Source: Martelella sp. HB161492
GTDB lineage: Bacteria; Pseudomonadota; Alphaproteobacteria; Rhizobiales; Rhizobiaceae
Direction: 5' to 3'
DNA length: 64,000 nucleotides
Assembly (NCBI RefSeq): GCF_013184775.1
Contig: NZ_JAATVV010000007.1
Span: forward strand, 124,001 to 188,000
Numbering within the stretch: position 1 is the stretch's first letter; each line of letters starts with the position of its first letter. Positions 21,088 through 29,936 of the stretch are shown piece by piece. The notes below the pieces were generated by a model. It saw only the letters and a program-made list of their open reading frames with translations, was not told the origin of the DNA and ran no database searches. The position numbers and the translations under genes were made by a program.

Positions 21088-21211
21088 GTTCGCGCCTGCC
21101 TTTGATTTTCATCAAGTCAAGACAGCGTTGACAGGCAAAAAGCCGATATTAATCGCAATGCCTGGTCGCATTTGCCGAAAGTTTCATCACATTTGCGTCA
21201 TCGCGGCAGAT

Positions 21212-22126
21212 CTATTGCGGGCCTTTGCCTTTTTCGTAGAACGGGATAACGGTCTCACGCGCGCGGATCAGCCCCTCCTGGGCGACGCTTGCGACAAGAC
21301 GGCCGTCCCGGCTGAAGACACGGCCGATCGCCAGACCGCGTGCATTGCTGGCAGATGGCGTTTTCTGCACATAGAGCAGCCAGTCTGAAATTTCAAAAGG
21401 GCGATGGAACCAGATCGCGTGATCGAGGCTTGCCGCCTGGATTCTGTCAGAAAACACCGAGGCACAATGCGGATAGAGCGTCGAATCCAGCAGCGTCATA
21501 TCAGACATATAGGCCAGGAATGCCGTCTGATAGGCCCGGTCGGCCGGCGGTTCGCCGCTGGCGCGGATCCAGATCGCCTGCTCGCTCGACCCCTTTTTCC
21601 GCCACAGGAAGTCCTCGACATCGACCGGGCGGATTTCGATCGGCCGTTCCCGCTGCCAGTAATTGCGGATCGGCGCCGGTGCCCCTGTTGCGCTGTCGGC
21701 AATCAGCATCGCCTCGGCGTCCAGCGCCTCGGGCGGGGGAACATCGGGCATCGCCTCCTGATGCTCATAGCCCTCTTCCTCACACTGGAAAGACGCCGTC
21801 ATGATGAAGATCGGCTGACCATGCTGGATGGCGCGAACGCTGCGTGTCAGAAAGCTCTTGCCATCTCGCAGACGGTCGACTTGAAAGATGATCGGGACCT
21901 CGGTGTCGCCCGCCCGCATGAAATAGCCGTGCAGCGAATGAACATAGCGGTTCATCGGCACGGTGCGCTGGGCCGCGACCAGCGACTGGGCAACCACCTG
22001 TCCTCCAAAGACGCGCTGCCATGTCGTTGCCGGGCTTTCACCGCGATAAAGATTCTCCTCCAGCCGTTCCAGATCGAGAAGATCGGCCAGTGCCTTGCCG
22101 CTTTCTCTGTCTTCGGACTGTGACAT
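21212..22126 (-). CDS. tesB: acyl-CoA thioesterase II
   Basis: TesB hydrolyses medium- and long-chain acyl-CoA to free acid and CoA. The 304-aa protein has the double hot-dog fold: first half with GGQVVAQSLVAAQRTVP and HSLHGYFMRAGD, second half with SLDHAIWFHRPF, which carries the catalytic Asp, and VASVAQEGLIR, which carries the catalytic Gln. Its length is normal for the family. It is divergent from the UbiH-type monooxygenase gene, sharing a 171-bp intergenic region. Confidence 0.95.
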   Translation of the reverse strand: MSQSEDRESGKALADLLDLERLEENLYRGESPATTWQRVFGGQVVAQSLVAAQRTVPMNRYVHSLHGYFMRAGDTEVPIIFQVDRLRDGKSFLTRSVRAIQHGQPIFIMTASFQCEEEGYEHQEAMPDVPPPEALDAEAMLIADSATGAPAPIRNYWQRERPIEIRPVDVEDFLWRKKGSSEQAIWIRASGEPPADRAYQTAFLAYMSDMTLLDSTLYPHCASVFSDRIQAASLDHAIWFHRPFEISDWLLYVQKTPSASNARGLAIGRVFSRDGRLVASVAQEGLIRARETVIPFYEKGKGPQ

Positions 22127-22297
22127 TCGGGCTCATTCCCTATATTGAGGTTGAACGGATTGCGAACCGGGCTTGAAACGCACGGCTGAGGGAGCGAAAA
22201 GGACACCGGACAGGGCGCCGGCCGCGTGCTCCCGTTGACGGCGCGGTCCGAGACCGCAAAAGAATTCTTTTTGAGGCAAATTGCAAGGAAGCACGTG

Positions 22298-23512
22298 ATG
22301 AAAGACATGATCGTCGTCGGTGGTGGCTATGTGGGTCTTTCGGTCGCCGTGGCCATCAAGAACGCGGCCCCGCATCTTGATGTCTCGCTGATGGAAGCGG
22401 CCCCCGAACATGTCTGGGAAAAAGATCAGCGCGCCTCCGCCATCATCGCGGCAGCCGTCAGCATGCTGAAGACGCTTGGCCTCTGGGACGAGATCCGCGA
22501 ACACGCCCAGCCGATCAACGACATGATCGTGACCGATTCGAAGACCGCCGATCCGGTTCGACCGGTCTTCCTGACCTTTGCCGACAACAGTGCGACATCG
22601 GCTCCGTTCGCCCACATGATCCCCAATGTCGTCATGGTGCGCGCTCTGCGCCGCGCAGCGGATGACCTGGGCATTGAAATCCGCCATGCGGCTTCGGTCA
22701 CCGCCTTCGAAAATGAGGGCGGCCGGGCAAAGATCACGCTCGCCGACGGCGAAACCGTCGAAACCCGCCTCGTCGTCGCCTGCGATGGTGTCCGTTCAAA
22801 ACTGCGCGACATGGCCGGCATCAAGACCGTGCGCTTCGACTATGGCCAGTCCGGCATCGTCACCACCATCGCCCATGAGCGCCCGCATAACGGCCGGGCC
22901 GAGGAGCACTTCCTTCCCGCAGGCCCCTTCGCCATTCTGCCGCTGACCGGCAATCGCTCTTCGCTGGTCTGGACGGAACGAACCGCCGATGCCGAACGTC
23001 TGGTCGAAAGCGATGACCTCATCTTCGAGGCCGAACTCGAGCGCCGTTTCGGCCACCATCTCGGGCCACTCACCCTTGCTGGCGGCCGCCGCGCCTTCCC
23101 GCTCGGGCTGACGCTGGCGCGCGCTTTCATCGCACCGCGGCTGGCACTGGCCGGTGACGCCGCCCATGGCATCCATCCGATTTCCGGCCAGGGCCTCAAT
23201 CTCGGCTTCAAGGATGTTGCCGCCCTTGCCGAAACCATCGTCGAAGCCGACCGCATGGGCTTCGATATCGGCGCCATGGATACGCTTGAGCGCTATCAGG
23301 CCTGGCGCCGTTTCGACACGGTGCGCATGGGGATGACCACCGATGTGCTGAACAGGCTGTTTTCCAATGATATCGGCCCGGTCCGTCTCGCCCGCGATAT
23401 CGGCCTCGGCCTCGTCGACCGCATGCCCGGCCTGAAACGCTATTTCATCGAAGAGGCGGCCGGCCGCGCGTCGCATGCCATGCCGAAACTGCTGCTCGGC
23501 GAAACACTCTGA
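22298..23512 (+). CDS. UbiH/UbiF/Coq6-family FAD-dependent hydroxylase
   Basis: Members of this family hydroxylate the ubiquinone ring. The 404-aa protein has the three FAD signatures: VVGGGYVGLSVAVAIK (dinucleotide fold), VVACDGVRSKLR (DG motif) and GDAAHGIHPISGQGLNLG (GD motif with the UbiH-family consensus). ATG 22298 has AAGGA 7 nt upstream; the open frame from 22226 lacks homology. Alphaproteobacteria distribute the ring hydroxylations among several homologues (UbiH, UbiF, UbiL, UbiM types), and I cannot tell which this is. Confidence 0.9.
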   Translation: MKDMIVVGGGYVGLSVAVAIKNAAPHLDVSLMEAAPEHVWEKDQRASAIIAAAVSMLKTLGLWDEIREHAQPINDMIVTDSKTADPVRPVFLTFADNSATSAPFAHMIPNVVMVRALRRAADDLGIEIRHAASVTAFENEGGRAKITLADGETVETRLVVACDGVRSKLRDMAGIKTVRFDYGQSGIVTTIAHERPHNGRAEEHFLPAGPFAILPLTGNRSSLVWTERTADAERLVESDDLIFEAELERRFGHHLGPLTLAGGRRAFPLGLTLARAFIAPRLALAGDAAHGIHPISGQGLNLGFKDVAALAETIVEADRMGFDIGAMDTLERYQAWRRFDTVRMGMTTDVLNRLFSNDIGPVRLARDIGLGLVDRMPGLKRYFIEEAAGRASHAMPKLLLGETL

Positions 23513-23665
23513 ACCCGGTTCCCGGCCACGCCCAGGACCTCTGGATCCCACCTGCAGATTATCTGGGTATATTACGTGAAATACATAAAGTCATGAAATA
23601 TCTGATTAACATATACACAATACATCGTTAGTTACCGTTTTTTTATTATGAATTATCTGAAATGG

Positions 23666-23702
23666 CGAATAATATTCCTTAGGTTCAGAGGAATATTATT
23701 CG
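23666..23702 (+). promoter_or_regulatory. AU-rich hairpin covering the RBS of the protease candidate
   Basis: CGAATAATATTCCT (23666–23679) and AGGAATATTATTCG (23689–23702) form a perfect 14-bp, mostly A-U stem with a 9-nt loop. The stem ends 2 nt before ATG 23705. The only Shine-Dalgarno-like sequence, AGAGGA (23687–23692), lies in the loop-proximal right arm, and its AGGA is paired to UCCU. This layout would hold translation off until the helix opens. An operator or a mobile-element remnant remains possible. Confidence 0.6.
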
Positions 23703-23704
23703 TC

Positions 23705-24706
23705 ATGGCTATTTTCACAGATCCAAATTACAAGAACACCTTCGCGTTGAAGCTGCATCAAAGCCCGCCCGCGAGCGGTGAACACGGAAAAAGCCATCCG
23801 ACAGGTCCCGACAGCGGCAGCCCCGCTGCAGATAAGCGCGCCCTCTCGACGGCTCAGGACAGCTTGTCCGGGCTTTATCAGAAAGCAGAAACACAATCAG
23901 GTCCCAAGCCTAATATTCTCGCGAGAACGCTCTACATCAGAAGTCAGAGCGACATTCTGAACCGGTCCTTTCCCGATGGCAGAACACAGACGATGACACA
24001 ACCGCAAGGCGTCTGCATGACGGCCTCGACGCATTATCTCATGAAGTCACTTGCGGAAAAGGGGCCGGATTACTGGACCTGGGTCGACCATGACAATGCC
24101 GGCCAGAAGCTCTACGACGACTATCTCGGCAAGAACAATGGGGAGTTCGCAGGCCAGAAGCTCATCAACAAGATGAGGCAACAACTGACCGAAAGCGGCC
24201 TCGATCATATCGAATCAAAATACATTCTCACCGGCATGAAGGACATGTCCGAGACGCAAAAGAGCGAGAGGCTGGCTATCATTGCCAGAGGCCCCGATCC
24301 GAAAGCGTCCATCCCGCAGCTGGAAAATCATGTTCCGGAAAAACGGGACGCCATGACATCGATTGAGAAGGCGAAACTTCTGCTGAGGACAATCATGCCG
24401 TCTCCCAGTGAAAAGAGCGAGAACGCGGCGGATGGCGTGCGAACGGGCGGGCTGATCTGCCTGTTCGACCAGCGGCACAACATTTCGGGTGCCGGCCATG
24501 CGATCGCTTTTGTCAACGTGACCGCGACGAAGACGCGGGTGGTGGATCCCAATATCGGCGAGCTGGAGTTCGACAATCGCGCATCTTTAGGAAGATGGCT
24601 CACCAAACAGCTGAAGAACGGCTATCTGAAAGGCTATCAACGCTTCGAAATTGAACGCTTCCGCCAACAGCCGCAAGACGCGGTCGCGCTTGCGCCATCG
24701 AGATAA
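23705..24706 (+). CDS. YopT/C58-like cysteine protease candidate (effector-like)
   Basis: No full-length match is recognised, but three separated motifs match the C58 (YopT/AvrPphB) peptidase pattern. These are a Cys in QGVCMTASTHYL (Cys104, YopT GICRALT-type), a His in GAGHAIAFV (His265) and an Asp in VVDPNIGELEF (Asp281, YopT DPNxG-type). His and Asp are 16 residues apart, as in YopT. The first 85 residues are Ser/Pro/Gly-rich and look disordered, like an effector secretion region; no signal peptide or membrane segment is present. ATG 23705 (333 aa) is chosen; ATG 23648 would put the hairpin inside the gene. The upstream 190 bp is very AT-rich, and the stop abuts the neighbour's stop with no spacer. 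These signs suggest acquisition by transfer. No secretion system is visible in the window. Confidence 0.6.
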   Translation: MAIFTDPNYKNTFALKLHQSPPASGEHGKSHPTGPDSGSPAADKRALSTAQDSLSGLYQKAETQSGPKPNILARTLYIRSQSDILNRSFPDGRTQTMTQPQGVCMTASTHYLMKSLAEKGPDYWTWVDHDNAGQKLYDDYLGKNNGEFAGQKLINKMRQQLTESGLDHIESKYILTGMKDMSETQKSERLAIIARGPDPKASIPQLENHVPEKRDAMTSIEKAKLLLRTIMPSPSEKSENAADGVRTGGLICLFDQRHNISGAGHAIAFVNVTATKTRVVDPNIGELEFDNRASLGRWLTKQLKNGYLKGYQRFEIERFRQQPQDAVALAPSR

Positions 24707-24904
24707 TCACGTCAGCTGCCGTGCTTCCGAAACCAGCATGATCGGCACGCCATCGCGAATGGGATAGGCAAGCCGCGCCTTTTCAGACACAAGCTCGCCC
24801 GCCTCGCGATCATAGGTCAGCCGCCCCTTGGTCAGCGGGCAGACCAGAAGTTCCAGCATGCGCGGGTCGATGCGCGGATCATATTTATCCTGTGATGCCG
24901 GCAT
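24707..24904 (-). CDS. Trm112-family small protein
   Basis: The 65-aa protein contains [23 protein letters not shown] (in parts: [11 protein letters not shown]) and the ending [17 protein letters not shown], the bacterial Trm112/YcaR pattern. Only one Cys of the zinc-ribbon version remains, as is common in bacteria. Trm112 proteins bind and stabilise methyltransferases. Its ATG overlaps the stop of the LON-domain gene by one base (TAATG), so translation is coupled. Confidence 0.9.
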   Translation of the reverse strand: MPASQDKYDPRIDPRMLELLVCPLTKGRLTYDREAGELVSEKARLAYPIRDGVPIMLVSEARQLT

Positions 24905-25569
24905 TATTGCAGCTTCTCGCCCGGATCGCCGGCAAGCGCGAATTCGGTGATCGCCACGAAAAGCTCGGCCCGCGCCTTCAGGTCCTCGGCTTCCAGCAGC
25001 GCCTGTTTTTCCGCAGCACCAAAGGGCGCCATCATCGCCAGCGAATTGACCAGAACAAGGTTGCTCGCCTGTTCGATATGGCCCCAGTCGACCTCCAGCC
25101 CCTCGGAATCAAGATAGGCCCGGAAGACCTCGAGCAGACGGCTGCGATTGACGCTATCCTCTTCGTCCTCCGATTTGAGATCGCCCATGAAAGGATTGAT
25201 CTCGAAGGAACGATAGGGATTGGTGCTGCGCAACTCGTTCATCAGGCGGAAACGGCAGACCCCGGTCAGCGCCGTGAGATAGCGGCCGTCCCCCGTTTCG
25301 GCGAAGGAGGTGACGCGGCCAATGCATCCGACACCGGCGAGCGGCGTGACGTCGCTGATCTCCATCCCCTCTGAAACCCGCGCCGGCTGTACGAGCCCGA
25401 CCAGCCGGTTGCCTGAAAGCGCCCGGTCGAACAATGCAAGATAACGCGGCTCGAAGATGTTCAGCGGCAGATGGCCCTGCGGCAACAGCAGCGCACCGGG
25501 CAGGGGAAACACAGGCACGGCCTCCGGCAGATCATCCCGCCTGATGTAACGCGCATTTCCCACTTGCAT
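24904..25569 (-). CDS. LON peptidase N-terminal (substrate-binding) domain protein
   Basis: The 221-aa protein consists of a stand-alone Lon N domain: [29 protein letters not shown] is typical (in parts: [12 protein letters not shown] and NIFEPRYL), followed by GVGCIGRV and [17 protein letters not shown]. It lacks the ATPase and protease domains, so it is probably a binding or adaptor protein. AAGGAAGG lies upstream of the ATG. It is co-transcribed with the CnoX-like gene upstream (27 bp) and the Trm112 gene downstream (1-nt overlap), an order often seen in rhizobia. Confidence 0.9.
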   Translation of the reverse strand: MQVGNARYIRRDDLPEAVPVFPLPGALLLPQGHLPLNIFEPRYLALFDRALSGNRLVGLVQPARVSEGMEISDVTPLAGVGCIGRVTSFAETGDGRYLTALTGVCRFRLMNELRSTNPYRSFEINPFMGDLKSEDEEDSVNRSRLLEVFRAYLDSEGLEVDWGHIEQASNLVLVNSLAMMAPFGAAEKQALLEAEDLKARAELFVAITEFALAGDPGEKLQ

Positions 25570-25596
25570 GATGCTGCCTTCCTTTGCGTTTGGTGT

Positions 25597-26571
25597 CTAT
25601 GAAAACAGGATCGTCGACAATTTGCGCCGCGCGGCGATGGTCGCCGGGTCCTTCGCACCCCAGGCCTCGAAGAAAGAGACCAGCTGCTTGCGCGCGCCGT
25701 CATCCTCGAATGTGCGGTCTTTCTTCATGATCAGCAGCAGATGCTCGGCCGCTTCCATGCGCGCGCCCTCGGCGCTCCTGATCTTGGCCAGGTTCATACG
25801 CGCTGCATGGTTGTCGGGATCGAGCGAAAGCTGATGCTCCAGGGCATTGGGATCGCCCAGCTTGCGGGCTTCCTCAAGCTGCGCGATCTTGGTCTGCAAT
25901 GCCTTGATCGCATCATCATCCTTCACACTGTCGGGGATTTCCTCAAGCAGCGCCTTGGCGCGCGCCAGATCACCCGCGGCAATGAGGCAGCGCCCGATGC
26001 CGGCAAGGGCACGCGCGTTTTCCGGATCAGCCTGGGCGATTGCGCCATAGAGCTGCAACGCCTCCTGCATGTTGTCCGCAGCCAGAAGCGTGTCGGCCTC
26101 TTCAAGCGCGGCCGCAATCTCGGCAGCGCGATCCTGTTCCGACGGCGCGGAAGCGGCAACCTTGGCGATGAATTCGCGCACCTGGCTTTCCGGTAACGCG
26201 CCCATGAAACCATCAACCGGCTGGCCGCCGGCAAAGGCGACAACAGCGGGGATGGACTGAATGCCCATCTGCCCGGCAACGGCCGGATGGTCATCGATAT
26301 TCATCTTCACCAGCTTGACCTTGCCGGCCGCTTCCGTCACCACTTTCTCGATCACCGGTCCGAGCTGCTTGCAGGGACCGCACCAGGGCGCCCAGAAATC
26401 GACCAGCACCGGCTGCTGCTTCGATTCCTCGATAACATCCGCCATGAAGCCTGCGGTGGTGGTATCCTTGATGAGCCCGCCGGGCGGTGTCGCACCATTG
26501 GTGTTGCCGTCGACCGACACATTCATCTGTCCGCCGAACGAACCGCCGTAAGGATTGTCAAAACCGCTCAT
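25597..26571 (-). CDS. CnoX/YbbN-type thioredoxin–TPR chaperone
   Basis: CnoX proteins protect other proteins during oxidative stress and hand them to chaperones. The 324-aa protein has a Gly/Asn-rich N-terminal tail, a thioredoxin domain with WAPWCGPCKQLGP (full CGPC active site near residue 73) and cis-Pro in GIQSIPAVVAF, then a TPR-like helical half (about 150–310). ATG 26571 has GGGAGA 5 nt upstream; the frame also opens 5 codons earlier. E. coli YbbN lacks the full CxxC, so this protein may also be an active thiol oxidoreductase. Confidence 0.9.
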   Translation of the reverse strand: MSGFDNPYGGSFGGQMNVSVDGNTNGATPPGGLIKDTTTAGFMADVIEESKQQPVLVDFWAPWCGPCKQLGPVIEKVVTEAAGKVKLVKMNIDDHPAVAGQMGIQSIPAVVAFAGGQPVDGFMGALPESQVREFIAKVAASAPSEQDRAAEIAAALEEADTLLAADNMQEALQLYGAIAQADPENARALAGIGRCLIAAGDLARAKALLEEIPDSVKDDDAIKALQTKIAQLEEARKLGDPNALEHQLSLDPDNHAARMNLAKIRSAEGARMEAAEHLLLIMKKDRTFEDDGARKQLVSFFEAWGAKDPATIAARRKLSTILFS

Positions 26572-26626
26572 CAATGTCTCCCGCATCGGGCCAGGCCCGT
26601 TAATAACGTAATAGAAAGATCGTGTG

Positions 26627-27136
26627 TCACGCCGTCACTTTCAAGACAAGCGGCTCATGGCCCGTTGCCCTGATAAAGCGCAGCAGATCGTCGCGGCCGA
26701 CCGACGTCGTTGCCGTGTTGCGCAAGGGATGGCAGTTGATCACCGAATTTTCCATCAGTGCCTCATCAAGGATGAAGGTCACATTGCCCTGCGTGTCATT
26801 GAGCGCCGCCAGCGCCGTCACCGAACCGGGCTCAACACCGAGAAATTCGCGCATCTGCTCCGGCCGGCCGAAGGACACGCGTCCCTGAGCGCCGATCAGG
26901 CTGTGAACTGTCTTGAGATCGACCGTGGCATATTCTTCCACCGTCAGCATGAAATAGCGGCTTTTCTTGTCCTTGACGAACAGGTTCTTGGTGTGGCCGC
27001 CGGGGATTTTTTCCCGCAGGTCATCCCCCTCCGCCACGGTGAAAACCGCGCGGTGCTCCATATTCTCATAGGAAATGCCCAGTTCATCGAGATAGGCAAA
27101 CAGGTCGTCGGAAGTCTTCGGGTTCATTTCACTCAT
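26627..27136 (-). CDS. prolyl-tRNA editing protein (YbaK/ProX type)
   Basis: This stand-alone deacylase clears mischarged tRNA such as Ala- or Cys-tRNA(Pro). The protein of about 169 aa has the YbaK fold with HRAVFTVAEGDDLREKIPGGHTKNLFVKDKK (in parts: FTVAEGDDLR and GGHTKNLFVKDKK) and GVEPGSVTALAALND. It is the ProX/PrdX group rather than YbaK proper. Start is uncertain: ATG 27160, 27136 and 27127 are all possible. I chose 27136 (MSEMNPKTSDDLFAYLDELGIS) by family length. The left arm of an inverted repeat (27147–27162) overlaps the longest version. Confidence 0.88.
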   Translation of the reverse strand: MSEMNPKTSDDLFAYLDELGISYENMEHRAVFTVAEGDDLREKIPGGHTKNLFVKDKKSRYFMLTVEEYATVDLKTVHSLIGAQGRVSFGRPEQMREFLGVEPGSVTALAALNDTQGNVTFILDEALMENSVINCHPLRNTATTSVGRDDLLRFIRATGHEPLVLKVTA

Positions 27137-27146
27137 CGGTCCGGGT

Positions 27147-27215
27147 CGGCTTTGTTGCATTCTTCATCAAGGCCGCCATCTTCAGCACCATTTGCCGATG
27201 AATGCAACAAAGCCG
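27147..27215. repeat. 69-bp inverted-repeat element (16-bp perfect termini), possible MITE/IS remnant
   Basis: CGGCTTTGTTGCATTC (27147–27162) is repeated in perfect inverted form as GAATGCAACAAAGCCG (27200–27215). The 37 bp between them carry no gene. Termini of the form GGCTTTGTTGCA resemble the ends of several insertion-sequence families. No target duplication is evident. It lies between the rhamnosidase stop and the ProX start. Confidence 0.55.
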
Positions 27216-27224
27216 CCTGACCGG

Positions 27225-29897
27225 CTAAAGCGAAAAGCTGATGCTGTGCGCGCCGCTTTCAAGCCGGAAGGCCCGCCCGGTGAGCACCACGCCGTCGCAT
27301 CGAACCGCATCAAGCCCGGCGGGCAACTCCACCTGCGCAAACACGCCCGGCGGCAGCGTCACATGCCATTCTCCGGCATCACCAGACAGTTTCCATGCGC
27401 TTTTGACCGCCCCTGTCCGCGCCGCGTAGACCGCCTCGACATGGCCAATACGGCGATCGAAGACCGGTCGCATCAGCACGCCGCGATAGCCCGGCGCCGT
27501 CTCCAGCCAGTCAATCCCGGCAAGCCGCGCCCAGATCCATTCGCCGACCGCACCATAGGCATAATGGTTGAACGAATTCATCGCCGGGCTCTGGAAGCCG
27601 TTTTCCGGTGTCCAGCCATCCCAGCGCTCCCAGATCGTGGTGGCGCCGTGCCGGATCGAAAAACCCCATGAGGGATAGCTGTCTTTCAGCAGAAGATCGA
27701 CGGCGCGCTCTTCCGAGATGAAATCCGCCACGACCGGGCAGACATGGCGCACGCCGAGAAAACCGGTCTGAAGATGCCAGTCAGCCGCGGCAAAGAGTTG
27801 TTCCAGCCGGGCTGCGGCAAATCGTTTCAGCCGTGGCGGAAGCACGTCAAAGGCGAGCGCCAGCAGATAGGCCGTCTGCGTGTCGCTGGACAGCCGGCCC
27901 GGCGCGACCCAGTAGGCTTCGAGAAAGGCGGCCCTGAGCGTCGTACCCAGCGCCTGCCAGCGCAAAGCATCGCGCCCGATCGCATCCGCAATACCGGCCA
28001 TCAGATCGGCAAGATGGATCCAGTAGGCTGAAGCGACCAGAAAGGGATCGGTCTTCGGCCCGACATTGAGCCAGTCACCGTAATTATTGTTGTTGCGATT
28101 GCGGCGGATACCATCGGGATTGGCATCCGCGATATAGTCCATCCAGGCAGCGAGATTGTCATAGGCCCGGACCAGCAGCGTATCGTCGCCATAGCGCAGA
28201 TAGTGATGCCAGGCCATGATGATCGGCCCGTCGCCCCAGCCCGGCGCTCCCGGCTGGGGTGTCAGCCGGTAGGGATTGAGCGGCTTGGTCGGCGCGACAT
28301 CAGGAAAGGCCCCTTCCGGCGACTGGCCGTCGATCAGGTCCTCCATCCATTTCTTGAGGAAGGCATCGATATCCATGAAATAGCCGGCGGTCTTCCAGAA
28401 CACCTGCGCATCGGCCGTCCAGCCATAGCGTTCGTCGCGCTGCGGGCAATCGGTCGGCACAGCGAGGAAGTTATCGCGCTGACCCCAGAAAATATTGGAA
28501 ATCAGCTGGTTGACCATCGGATTGCCCGTGGAGATGGTCCCGGACACCGGCGTGTCTGTCTGGATGGCAACGCCTTCGAGCCCGACGAGCTCACCGGGGC
28601 CCTCGATCCTGACGCCGACATACTGAAAGCCGCGAAAGGTGAAACGCGGCGTGAAGCACTCCTCGTCCGCGCCTTTGGCGATATAGATATCCTCATTCAC
28701 CGCATAGCGCATATTGTCGAGATAGAGCGTGCCGTCATCCTTCAGCCGTTCGGCGAAGGACAGACGGAAAGTGCTCCCGGCCTCAGCACGCAGCCTCAGT
28801 GCACAATATCCGGCAATGTTCTGTTTCAGATCATAGATCGCCATGCCGTCGCGCGCATGCAGGTGATGGGCGGGCAGCCGGGCGACCGCGCGGATCGGTT
28901 CGGCGCGCTGGGCATCCAGCTGCGGCGCCTTCGGATCCGGTGTGAACACCTCCACCGGCTGCCAGAGGGCCGTATCGAACCCGGCTTCGGCCCAGCCATT
29001 GATCTCCAGCCTGGCATCATAGGCCTCCCCAGCCAGAAAATCGGAATAGAGGATCGGCCCCTGGACGGTCTGCCAGTCGCCGTTACTGACGATGACCTCG
29101 CGGCGGTCGCCTTCAAATTCCAGCACGATCTGACAGCAGAAGCCAGGCCGTCCGCCATAATGATTGCCGGCGCGGCGCTGGTTATGGCCGATGCGGCCGG
29201 AATACCAGCCCTCACCGAGAATGGCACCGACGACATTCTCGCCATCGGCAAAATGACCGGTGACATCATAGGTCTGATATTCGACGCGGCGGTGATAATC
29301 CGTCCATCCGGGCGCCAGAACATGATCGCCAATCCGCGCGCCATTGATATAGAATTCATAGACACCGAGCGCCGTCACATAGGCCGTTGCCCTGACCGGC
29401 GTTCCTGCAAGCTGCACCGCGCAGCGCAGATAGTCGGCAGGGCGCGCCTGAAAGCGGTTGTCATAGCGGTTGCCCTGCGGCACATCACGCCCCGCTGGCA
29501 AGACGAAATAGCGCGCTATCCAGTCCGCCTGCCAGTCTTCCGCCCTCAGGCCGGTGAAGAAAAATGCGGGCGGGCAAAAGCCAGAAGCATGGCCCGCATC
29601 GTCAAAAACGCAGACGCTCCAGAACAGCTTGAGACCGGATCTGAGCGGCGGCCCGTCATAGCTCATGCCGGGAAAGGACGTTTCCCGGCGGCCGCTGTCA
29701 TAGAGCGTCCCATGGCCTGAAGCGGCATCCTCGGCGGTCAATGCGACAACAAGGCGAAAGGCCGATTGCGCGCCGCCCGTGCCGCCAAGCGCCCAGGAAA
29801 AGACAGGGGCCTCATCATTCAGTCCGGGGGCTTCGTCAAGATGGGCGACGGCGAGGCGTAGCGGCGCAAGGGCGGATTTCATCTCATTCATGATCAT
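27225..29897 (-). CDS. alpha-L-rhamnosidase, GH78 family
   Basis: GH78 enzymes release L-rhamnose from plant glycosides and polysaccharides. The 890-aa protein follows the GH78 order. It has an N-terminal beta domain (LAVAHLDEAPGLNDEAPVFSW in the opening), a carbohydrate-binding-like domain with AYVTALGVYEFYINGARIGD and GWTDYHRRVEYQTYDVT, and a catalytic (alpha/alpha)6 barrel. CPQRDERYGWTADAQVF (about 482–498) carries conserved acidic residues, and PSWGFSIRHGATTIWERWDGW carries the second acidic cluster (in parts: GATTIWERWDGW). No signal peptide is seen, so it works in the cytoplasm on imported glycosides. Starts at 29891 or 29882 are also possible. Confidence 0.93.
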   Translation of the reverse strand: MIMNEMKSALAPLRLAVAHLDEAPGLNDEAPVFSWALGGTGGAQSAFRLVVALTAEDAASGHGTLYDSGRRETSFPGMSYDGPPLRSGLKLFWSVCVFDDAGHASGFCPPAFFFTGLRAEDWQADWIARYFVLPAGRDVPQGNRYDNRFQARPADYLRCAVQLAGTPVRATAYVTALGVYEFYINGARIGDHVLAPGWTDYHRRVEYQTYDVTGHFADGENVVGAILGEGWYSGRIGHNQRRAGNHYGGRPGFCCQIVLEFEGDRREVIVSNGDWQTVQGPILYSDFLAGEAYDARLEINGWAEAGFDTALWQPVEVFTPDPKAPQLDAQRAEPIRAVARLPAHHLHARDGMAIYDLKQNIAGYCALRLRAEAGSTFRLSFAERLKDDGTLYLDNMRYAVNEDIYIAKGADEECFTPRFTFRGFQYVGVRIEGPGELVGLEGVAIQTDTPVSGTISTGNPMVNQLISNIFWGQRDNFLAVPTDCPQRDERYGWTADAQVFWKTAGYFMDIDAFLKKWMEDLIDGQSPEGAFPDVAPTKPLNPYRLTPQPGAPGWGDGPIIMAWHHYLRYGDDTLLVRAYDNLAAWMDYIADANPDGIRRNRNNNNYGDWLNVGPKTDPFLVASAYWIHLADLMAGIADAIGRDALRWQALGTTLRAAFLEAYWVAPGRLSSDTQTAYLLALAFDVLPPRLKRFAAARLEQLFAAADWHLQTGFLGVRHVCPVVADFISEERAVDLLLKDSYPSWGFSIRHGATTIWERWDGWTPENGFQSPAMNSFNHYAYGAVGEWIWARLAGIDWLETAPGYRGVLMRPVFDRRIGHVEAVYAARTGAVKSAWKLSGDAGEWHVTLPPGVFAQVELPAGLDAVRCDGVVLTGRAFRLESGAHSISFSL

Positions 29898-29936
29898 GTC
29901 TCGATCAACGTTGCATTCAGGATTTCAGCGTTTTAT

